Shown here: in pieces, positions 5,009-10,455 of the stretch | How positions within the stretch are numbered: position 1 is the stretch's first letter | Layout: each line of letters begins with the position of its first letter | Source: JBFMFE01 sp040752295 | GTDB lineage: Bacteria; UBP15; UBA6099; JBFMBQ01 | Assembly: GCA_040752295.1 (NCBI GenBank) | Contig: JBFMFE010000077.1 | Coordinates: forward strand, 1-10,455 | DNA: 10,455 bases | Direction of reading: 5' to 3' | Position numbers and translations under genes: made by a program | The notes under the pieces: model-generated | What the model was told of the DNA's origin: nothing | The model's database searches: none | What the model saw: only the letters and a program-made list of their open reading frames with translations

Positions 5009-6814
5009 ATGCAAAACGTCACCGAAGCCGCCACGTTCACCGAAGTCCTCTCCCTCAACGCGCGCCTCCACCCCTCCCGCACGGCGCTCCGCAGAAAACG
5101 GGACGGAAAATGGGAAAACATCTCTTGGAAGCGTTTCCACCGATGGACGCTCGACTTCGCAGCCGGCCTGATATGCCTCGGCGCCGAAAAAGGCGACTCC
5201 ATCTGTATCCTCTCCGCAAACCGCCTCGAATGGGCCGTCTCCGATTTCGCCATCATCGCCGCCAGCGCCAGAACCGCCGCCATCTACGCCTCCAACCCGC
5301 CCCGCGACGCCGCCTACATCGTCAGCCACAGCGACGCTAAATTGCTCATCGTCGAAAACGGGGAACAGCTCCACAAAGCCCTCCAGACGCTCCACCTCAT
5401 GCCGAACCTCCGGAAAATCATCGCCTTCGACCCGCCCCCGGACTTCTCTCACGAAAAACTCATCCCCTTCAACGAGGTCTGTTCCCTCGGCATGAACGCC
5501 CCGGACAACGTGAAACGCGAACTCGAAAACCGCATCGCCTCCGCCTCTCCCGGCGACGTCATCACCATCATCTACACCTCCGGCACCACGGGCCCCCCCA
5601 AAGGCGCCATGCTCACACACGAAAACTTCCTCTTCATCTGCCGCTCCTGCTCCAGCCTCGGCATCGCCTCGAGCCGCGACTCCACCATATCCTACCTCCC
5701 CCTCGCTCACGCGCTCGAACGCGTCGTCTTCTACCTCTGCGTCTACAACGCCGCCTCCGTCTCCTTCGCCCGAAGCTTTTACACGCTCGCTGATGACATC
5801 CGCGAACTCAAACCCACGCTCCTCGCCGGTGTCCCGAGAGTGTTCGAAAAAATGTACGACCGCATCATGGAAACCGCTCACGCCGCCCCCCCCTGGAAAA
5901 AAACACTCTTCGAATTCGCCGTCCGCACCGGCGCAAAAGCCGCAAGACTCGCCAACGACGGCAAACCCATCCCCATCCCCCTCCGCGCCTCCCGCCTCCT
6001 CTTCCACCTCCTCGTCTACGGGAAAATAAGACAGTCCGCCGGCGGAAAAATCAGGTTCTTCTTCTCGGGAGGCGCACCGCTCTCCCCCGAAATAATCGAG
6101 TTCTTCCACGCCGTCAGCCTCCCCATACTCGAAGCCTACGGTATGACCGAATCCACCGCACCGGCCACCTTCAACAGACCAGGCAGGGCAAGGTTCGGAT
6201 ACGTCGGTCAGCAAATCCCGGACGTGGAACTGAAAATCGCGCCGGACGGCGAAATACTCATCCGCGGCAAGGGTGTCTTCAAAGGCTACTTCAAAGACCC
6301 GGGCGCCACCGCCGAAACCGTCAGGAACGGATGGCTCCACACGGGCGACATCGGCGAGATGTCACCCGACGGTTACCTCCGCGTCACCGACAGAAAAAAA
6401 GACCTCATAATCACCGCTGGAGGGAAAAACGTTGCCCCCCAGAACATCGAAAACCTCTTCAAAACCAGCAGGTATATCAGCAATATCGTCGTCATCGGTG
6501 ACAGACAACCCTACCTCACGGCGCTGATCACCCTCTCCCGGGACGAAATCGAAGCATTCGCGCGGGAACGCGGCATCCAGCCCGAACGTGACAAACCTCT
6601 CGAGTCACACCCTGAAATCATCAGGCTCCTCGACTCCGTCGTCACCGAAAAAAACTCCTCCCTCCCACGCCACGAAACGATTAAAAAATACAAAATCCTG
6701 CCCGGCGACTTCTCCGAGGAATCCGGCGAACTCACCCCCACTCTCAAGGTCAAACGTAGAGTCATCTGCTCCAGATTCGCCACGGAAATCGAAGAACTCT
6801 ACCGCCGTCCGTGA
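5009..6814 (+). CDS. Long-chain fatty acid--CoA ligase (AMP-forming)
   Basis: Activates fatty acids with ATP and CoA through an acyl-AMP intermediate, for beta-oxidation or for recycling into lipids; membrane-associated in the cytoplasm. The 601-aa length is normal for bacterial FAA1/FadD15-type enzymes. Adenylate-forming motifs appear in order: 'YTSGTTGPPKGAMLTH' (189-204, P-loop with K198), 'YLPLAHALER' (229-238), 'FFSGGAPLS' (351-359), 'YGMTES' (377-382), 'GWLHTGDIG' (441-449, D447 for ribose), 'DRKKDLIITAGGKNVAPQNIEN' region (461-482, R462), and 'LTPTLKVKR' (575-583, catalytic lysine probably K580). All key residues are present. The Met at 5009 is the natural family start and sits about 33 nt after the predicted transcription start; no SD is visible. 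It heads a probable two-gene unit with the membrane protein 48 bp downstream. Chain-length preference cannot be read from the sequence. Confidence 0.95.
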   Translation: MQNVTEAATFTEVLSLNARLHPSRTALRRKRDGKWENISWKRFHRWTLDFAAGLICLGAEKGDSICILSANRLEWAVSDFAIIAASARTAAIYASNPPRDAAYIVSHSDAKLLIVENGEQLHKALQTLHLMPNLRKIIAFDPPPDFSHEKLIPFNEVCSLGMNAPDNVKRELENRIASASPGDVITIIYTSGTTGPPKGAMLTHENFLFICRSCSSLGIASSRDSTISYLPLAHALERVVFYLCVYNAASVSFARSFYTLADDIRELKPTLLAGVPRVFEKMYDRIMETAHAAPPWKKTLFEFAVRTGAKAARLANDGKPIPIPLRASRLLFHLLVYGKIRQSAGGKIRFFFSGGAPLSPEIIEFFHAVSLPILEAYGMTESTAPATFNRPGRARFGYVGQQIPDVELKIAPDGEILIRGKGVFKGYFKDPGATAETVRNGWLHTGDIGEMSPDGYLRVTDRKKDLIITAGGKNVAPQNIENLFKTSRYISNIVVIGDRQPYLTALITLSRDEIEAFARERGIQPERDKPLESHPEIIRLLDSVVTEKNSSLPRHETIKKYKILPGDFSEESGELTPTLKVKRRVICSRFATEIEELYRRP

Positions 6815-6862
6815 GCTTCGCCTCACCTGAAAAACCCGCCGCCGGAAACCAGAAAAAATGAA

Positions 6863-8734
6863 ATGAGACGACCCCGATTCGCGGTAACCCTCGTCTCAAC
6901 GGCGCTCCTCTGCGCTCACTCCTTCGAAACCCTCCGCGTCCTGTTCCTCCCCGACGGAACACCCCTCTTCAACGACTTCGCGCTCCTCCAGTACACCATG
7001 AGCGCCGCCAGAAATTTCTACGCCGCGGACGGCAGGCTCTGGGGCTACGACCCACACTTCATGGCTGGTTACCCCCTCACCTTCATCTGGAACAGCAACG
7101 TCGCCCTCCAGGCGATCGCCGTCATCTTCAGGAACGTCCCCTCGTGGCTCATCGCAAGGTGGTTCCTCTTCTTCGCCCTCGCCTCCACGCCGGTTATGCT
7201 CTTTCTGAGCTTCCGCAACTTCGGCTTCGCCCCCCGACGGGCGCTCGCAGGCTCCGCGCTCGCAATCCTCTACGTCCGCCTCGGCGCCGTCTCTCTCTTC
7301 CACCTCACAGGCATGACCACCGCTGGTCTATCCACCATCTTCAACCTCCTCGCCCTGTCCCTCCTCTTCAGCTTTCTCACCCGGCGCCGCTCCCGCACCC
7401 TCCTCGCGCTCCTCATCGCCTTCCCCCTCGCGCCGTTCATCCACAAAACCGCGCCCGTCGTCCTCCTGCCCCCCACCGCCGTCCTCATCGCCCTCCACCT
7501 CAAAACCCTCAAAGCGAAAGACTGGACCGCTCTCGCTGCCCTCGCCGCCCTCACGGCGGCGCTCAACTCCTTCTGGGCGCTACCCATCCTGCGCTTCCTC
7601 CACTACAAACTCCTCCTCACCGAAGCCCCCTTCTGGCAGAACTACGACCTCCTGCGCCCGCTCAGGGATTACTTCATCCCCGTCATGCGCATCAACAACC
7701 TCGCCTTCGGCGGCGTCCACGGCGCGCTGCACACCCTCCTTATCCTCGCCATCCTCGTCCTCGGCGCATCGGGGCTGATCATGCGCCGCAAAACGGATAA
7801 AAACCTCTCCATCTCCCTCGGCGCCGCCGCTCTCTTCCTCTTCATCCTCGGCTACTACGGCTCATTCTGGAGCGTCACCGCCCAGCTCAATCCCACACGC
7901 TATCTCGTCTCACTCAACCTCATCCTCATCTTTCCCGCCGCCGCGGCGCTCTCGACCGCCGCGGAAAATCTCGAAAACCGCCGAATCCTGACCCACGCCG
8001 CCTCCGCCGCCCTCTCCATCACCGCCATGCTCGCTCTCTTCGCATGGTCCCTGCACTGGCTGAACCCCTTCTACAGACTCCTCGGAATTACCCCAGGCGG
8101 CGACACCGCCCTGCTTGTCAGCTCTCTCTCCTCACTCCCCCCCGGCGGCGGCCGCATCCTCTTCGAAGACTCCGGCGTAATGGACAGGGAAGGACCGGGT
8201 CAGCAGTACGACCACATCCAGCTCGCCGCCATCCTGCCCCCTCGCACCGGTCGAGAATTCATCGGCGGACCCTACCCCCACGTCTTCCTCATCCACAGGT
8301 TCGCTTCCTTCCACGATGCGCGCCTCTTCGGCAGGGACATTGACGACTTCCCCCCCGATGACCTCCGCGCCAGACTCCATCTCTACGACGTCCGCTGGAT
8401 CGTCGCCTGGTCCTCTAAAAGCAGAAAGTATCTCGACTACTTCGACCGCGACTTCACCCGGAGCACCGTCGTCGGCAGATTCGCCGTCTACGAATTCACC
8501 GGCTGGAACCAGGGCGCCTTCCTGAAAGGCGCCGGCGTCATCACCGCCGACTTCAACCGCATATCCGCTCAAGGCGTCTCCCCCGTGAACGGCGAGGTCA
8601 TCATCGGCTACCACTGGATGGACGGCATCGCTTCCTCCCCCCCGCTCACCGTCGAGCGCGCGATGATTCTCGACGACCCCGTCGGTTTCATAAAAATCAA
8701 GAACCCACCCCCAGAGTTCACACTGAAGTTCTAA
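6863..8734 (+). CDS. Large GT-C-like polytopic membrane protein with soluble C-terminal domain
   Basis: 623-aa membrane protein, probably a GT-C-fold glycosyltransferase or relative (6-pyruvoyl-tetrahydropterin-synthase-related/YfhO-like membrane families). After the first helix (about 7-28) a periplasmic loop reads 'PLFNDFALLQYTMSAARNF' then 'GRLWGYDPHFMAGYPL' (34-72). The layout of an acidic residue (D38), then 'G..W.YDP.F..GYPL' and a hydrophobic run is typical of such families. About ten or more further helices reach residue 400, followed by a soluble part of about 215 residues (405-623) containing 'GGRILFEDSG' and 'YDVRWIVAW', as in proteins that end with a periplasmic beta-rich domain. 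Enzyme activity and substrate are not known. No SD is seen; an ATGAAATGA mini-frame overlaps just before the start. It probably shares the transcript of the acyl-CoA synthetase. Confidence 0.75.
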   Translation: MRRPRFAVTLVSTALLCAHSFETLRVLFLPDGTPLFNDFALLQYTMSAARNFYAADGRLWGYDPHFMAGYPLTFIWNSNVALQAIAVIFRNVPSWLIARWFLFFALASTPVMLFLSFRNFGFAPRRALAGSALAILYVRLGAVSLFHLTGMTTAGLSTIFNLLALSLLFSFLTRRRSRTLLALLIAFPLAPFIHKTAPVVLLPPTAVLIALHLKTLKAKDWTALAALAALTAALNSFWALPILRFLHYKLLLTEAPFWQNYDLLRPLRDYFIPVMRINNLAFGGVHGALHTLLILAILVLGASGLIMRRKTDKNLSISLGAAALFLFILGYYGSFWSVTAQLNPTRYLVSLNLILIFPAAAALSTAAENLENRRILTHAASAALSITAMLALFAWSLHWLNPFYRLLGITPGGDTALLVSSLSSLPPGGGRILFEDSGVMDREGPGQQYDHIQLAAILPPRTGREFIGGPYPHVFLIHRFASFHDARLFGRDIDDFPPDDLRARLHLYDVRWIVAWSSKSRKYLDYFDRDFTRSTVVGRFAVYEFTGWNQGAFLKGAGVITADFNRISAQGVSPVNGEVIIGYHWMDGIASSPPLTVERAMILDDPVGFIKIKNPPPEFTLKF

Positions 8735-8756
8735 CACTACAGCGCAACTTTTCGTC

Positions 8757-8786
8757 TTCTCAGGCAGGAAGCCTGTCCCACTATTT
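8757..8786 (-). repeat. Inverted, diverged copy of the hairpin repeat
   Basis: On the minus strand this reads AGTGGGACAGGCTTCCTGCC then TGAGAA, i.e. the same unit as the three copies downstream but in opposite orientation and with one arm degenerate (CAGGC/GCCTG retained). It begins 23 bp after the stop of the membrane protein gene. Together with the first direct copy it could form a larger fold-back. Confidence 0.7.
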
Positions 8787-8810
8787 CAAATTCAAAAATA
8801 TCATTTTTCA

Positions 8811-8944
8811 GTGGGACAGGCTTCCAGCCTGTCAGAAAAAAACTCCTTCTTTCAATGGGACAGACATCCTGCCTGTCAGAAAAAAACTCCATTTTTTCAG
8901 TGGGACAGGCTTCCAGCCTGTCAGAAAAATACTCCTTCTTTGTA
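8811..8944 (+). repeat. Three tandem hairpin repeats (44-45 bp units)
   Basis: Units start at 8811, 8855 and 8900. Each has GTGGGACAGG- or ATGGGACAGA-type starts, an 8-bp stem with a TCC loop, then TCAGAAAAAaACTCC and a T-rich tail. Copies 1 and 3 share GACAGGCT-TCC-AGCCTGTC. Copy 2 is GACAGACA-TCC-TGCCTGTC, where the loop-closing pair is swapped (T-A to A-T) and one A-C mismatch exists. The stem is thus largely kept despite base changes. A partial tail (TCATTTTTCA, 8801-8810) precedes copy 1. This resembles the dispersed REP/MITE-like hairpins that give spurious 'TGWKPVPL' reading frames in many genomes (recollection). The A-rich side follows the hairpin on the + strand, so these are not plus-strand terminators. 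Confidence 0.85.
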
Positions 8945-9064
8945 AAACTTGCGCCGCATTAAAACCGTCCGCACAATCGTAAAAGCGCAACCCGCGCCCC
9001 CTCTGGCTCACTCCGCTCTTTTGAGTTAATATTTCAACCATAAAAACCGGCAGGGAAAACTTTC
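8945..9064. other. Leader region of the exported protein gene
   Basis: No gene. The part nearest the repeats is ordinary sequence. An AT-richer stretch around 9021-9046 (TTGAGTTAATATTTC and CCATAAAAA) may contain a promoter, but no pair of boxes has correct spacing. AGGGAA at 9052-9057, 7 nt before the ATG at 9065, is a usable SD. Confidence 0.4.
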
Positions 9065-9955
9065 ATGCCGAACCGTCAACACCGTCTCGCCGCCCTGTTA
9101 ACGGCTTACTGCTTCCTCTCCGCGGGCGCCGGCGCGCGTGTTACAATCCCCAACCCCCCGCCCCCCATGATTGACTTCCAGACCAGCTCCGTCCCCCTCC
9201 CCGCCCCCGCCGCCGGCAGGAAACCACAACCACCCCCACTCACCCCCATATCCCCGCTCGCCCCCGAAACACCTCATGAACCCGGAATGTACGCCCGCAT
9301 AGGTTTCATCAGCGACTTCGACGCTGTGAACGCGGACGCGGCGTCCGGAAACTACATGGTCAACGTCACCGCCTGGACGGGAACCTTCGGCGCCGGCATC
9401 GGCAACGCGGCGACTCTCTCCTTATCCAGCGCCGCGCTCAACGCGGACGCCCGCACCCCAGCCGCCGCCCATACGGATTCCTTCCGCCTCAACGTACTCT
9501 CAGCCGCCGCCATCCTCCGCGCGCACGGCAGCCTCGACTTTCCGCTCCACTGGTCGTTCTTCGACGCCGGTGACACAAACTATCACTACGGCGCAGCGTC
9601 ACTCCGCCGCACTTACCGGAACGCCCGCGCCCAGGGCGGCGTCGAAATCACCGGCGGCGGCGACGTCCCCTCCACGCTCGGCGCACTCCTGCACGCTGAA
9701 TACCAGCCAAGCCGCGACCTCATACTCGCCGCCGAATACCACGGAAGCGACCCCTTCAAAAACGTCCCCAACATCGTCATCCCGCGCAGACTCACCGCCG
9801 CAGGATTCTCTCCCTGCACCGATTGCGAAACCGACAGCCTCTCCCTCGCCGTACGCTTCGTAACCGCCGGCGGCTTCATAATCAGCCTCGGCGTTTACGA
9901 CGCCGCCGACCTCGATGTCCCCATGGGCTTGGTCCACTACGCATTTGAAAATTAA
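9065..9955 (+). CDS. Exported, probably beta-rich envelope protein of unknown function
   Basis: 296 aa. A signal peptide is clear: R4/H6/R7, hydrophobic 8-22, 'AGAGA' with cleavage near 24-25. A proline-rich linker (28-72, runs such as 'NPPPP' and 'PQPPP') follows. The remainder (74-296) alternates polar and small/hydrophobic residues: 'YMVNVTAWTGTFGAGIGNAATLSL', 'GGVEITGGGD', 'LGALLHAEYQPSRDLILAAEYHG', 'LSLAVRFVTAGGFIISLGVYD'. This suggests amphipathic strands of an outer-membrane beta-barrel. The 'AEYQPSRDLILAAEYHGSD' segment (211-229) recalls YjbH-like or porin-type barrel strands, but the match is weak. A lone C251-T-D-C254 motif sits in what would be an extracellular or periplasmic loop and could form a disulfide. 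The start has an SD. No defined family is recognised. Confidence 0.65.
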   Translation: MPNRQHRLAALLTAYCFLSAGAGARVTIPNPPPPMIDFQTSSVPLPAPAAGRKPQPPPLTPISPLAPETPHEPGMYARIGFISDFDAVNADAASGNYMVNVTAWTGTFGAGIGNAATLSLSSAALNADARTPAAAHTDSFRLNVLSAAAILRAHGSLDFPLHWSFFDAGDTNYHYGAASLRRTYRNARAQGGVEITGGGDVPSTLGALLHAEYQPSRDLILAAEYHGSDPFKNVPNIVIPRRLTAAGFSPCTDCETDSLSLAVRFVTAGGFIISLGVYDAADLDVPMGLVHYAFEN

Positions 9956-10011
9956 CACCCATCCCACGCGCACAACCCCCCATCCCGTGAACCACCGCTG
10001 AAACATCCACA

Positions 10012-10434
10012 ATGACCACACCACTCGAAGAGCGCTTCTGGTCGTCCGTCGGCGAACTGGAAAACCTCGCCGGCGAACTCCTCGACGTCCTCGAAACCCT
10101 CAACTTCCACTCCGCGCGCGAAGCCGCAGAGGACCTCCACTCGGACGCCCTCCCCATCGTCTCTAAAATGCTCCCCCGCCTCCGCTCCGTGTACCTCGCC
10201 GCCTCAAGCCACCCGGAAACCTTCTCCCGGCATCTCTCACCCGCGAAAATGAACGAACTCACCGACATGAACGAACTCCTCGATTCCATCAGGCACTGCT
10301 CCGCAGAGCATAAGAGTTTCCAGAACTTCCTCTCTAACCTCGTCCCTCTCCTTGACCTTCTGAAAAAATGGGCTTACCAGGGACTCGCAGCCGCCCCCCC
10401 GGGCGAATCACCCCCGACCACACCCGCCGGTTAA
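10012..10434 (+). CDS. Helical hypothetical protein (140 aa)
   Basis: Not recognised. The product is almost wholly predicted helix up to about residue 122, with amphipathic leucine-rich stretches ('VGELENLAGELLDVLETL' near 13-30, 'FLSNLVPLLDLLKKW' near 105-119), then a short Pro/Gly-rich disordered tail. There is no signal peptide or membrane segment, so it is probably cytoplasmic. It resembles small helical-bundle or chaperone-like proteins in appearance only. It starts 56 bp after the exported protein gene on the same strand and may be co-transcribed with it. There is no SD. Codon use (C-ending, GAA/AAA) matches the neighbouring plus-strand genes, which supports it being real. Confidence 0.6.
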   Translation: MTTPLEERFWSSVGELENLAGELLDVLETLNFHSAREAAEDLHSDALPIVSKMLPRLRSVYLAASSHPETFSRHLSPAKMNELTDMNELLDSIRHCSAEHKSFQNFLSNLVPLLDLLKKWAYQGLAAAPPGESPPTTPAG

Positions 10435-10455
10435 AACTCGACCCCCCGCCGCCCC

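Noticed and set aside
4679..6340. Long open frame of 553 codons on the minus strand
   Set aside because: It lies antisense to the clearly real acyl-CoA synthetase and has a biased Gly/Glu/Val/Asp-rich translation, caused by the GC-rich sense codons.
8832..9041. 69-codon minus-strand open frame with 'TGWKPVPL'- and 'TGRMSVPL'-type repeats
   Set aside because: It is the translation of the hairpin repeats themselves. Its repeated peptide mirrors the 44-45-bp DNA units, the usual sign of a spurious gene.

Overview
The window looks like chromosomal DNA of a GC-rich, Gram-negative, probably uncultured bacterium. The evidence is high GC with C-ending codons, a secreted glycerophosphodiesterase, a candidate envelope protein, and a cluster of dispersed hairpin repeats of the 'GACAGGCT-TCC-AGCCTGTC' kind. 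From memory, such repeats (and the spurious 'TGWKPVPL' peptides they encode) are common in genomes of PVC-type and other candidate phyla. The phylum assignment is an inference only. There is no sign of phage, plasmid, IS element, CRISPR, tRNA or rRNA.

Layout: (1) 2-1441 (+), the 3' part of a GT-C/ArnT-PMT-like membrane glycosyltransferase, cut by the window edge. It converges on (2) 1450-2043 (-), a conserved-looking protein of unknown function. (3) An AT-richer gap with an 11-bp tandem repeat precedes (4) thiE, 2389-3018 (+). This converges on (5) an exported glycerophosphodiester phosphodiesterase, 3116-3976 (-), which has a clear -10 and Shine-Dalgarno (SD). (6) 4110-4405 (-) is a small two-helix membrane protein that reads intact only if a frameshift near 4250 is corrected. 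A possible operator dyad lies in its promoter. (7) An AT-rich block leads into a strong promoter (4689-4716), a near-perfect SD and a 22-residue Lys/Ala gene at 4757-4825, closed by a textbook terminator (4855-4895). (8) A TTGCGA-17-TATAAT promoter drives a long-chain acyl-CoA synthetase (5009-6814) and, 48 bp on, a second large GT-C-like membrane protein (6863-8734). (9) A 330-bp intergenic region carries one inverted and three direct hairpin repeats. (10) 9065-9955 encodes an exported, probably beta-rich envelope protein. (11) 10012-10434 encodes a helical cytoplasmic protein of unknown function.

The recognisable genes serve envelope and lipid chemistry (two GT-C-type membrane proteins, acyl-CoA synthetase, GDPD, exported barrel-like protein) plus one thiamin step. 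They do not form one obvious pathway. The most striking element is the isolated 22-codon gene, MAKKKK...KKKK, about 64% lysine. It has its own promoter, the best ribosome binding site in the window and its own terminator. It looks like a minimal histone-H1-tail-like or other nucleic-acid-binding peptide and is easily missed by gene callers.

The + strand is markedly C-rich. Plus-strand genes use AAA/GAA and C-ending codons, while minus-strand genes use AAG/GAG/GTG. This suggests the + strand is the lagging strand across the whole window.
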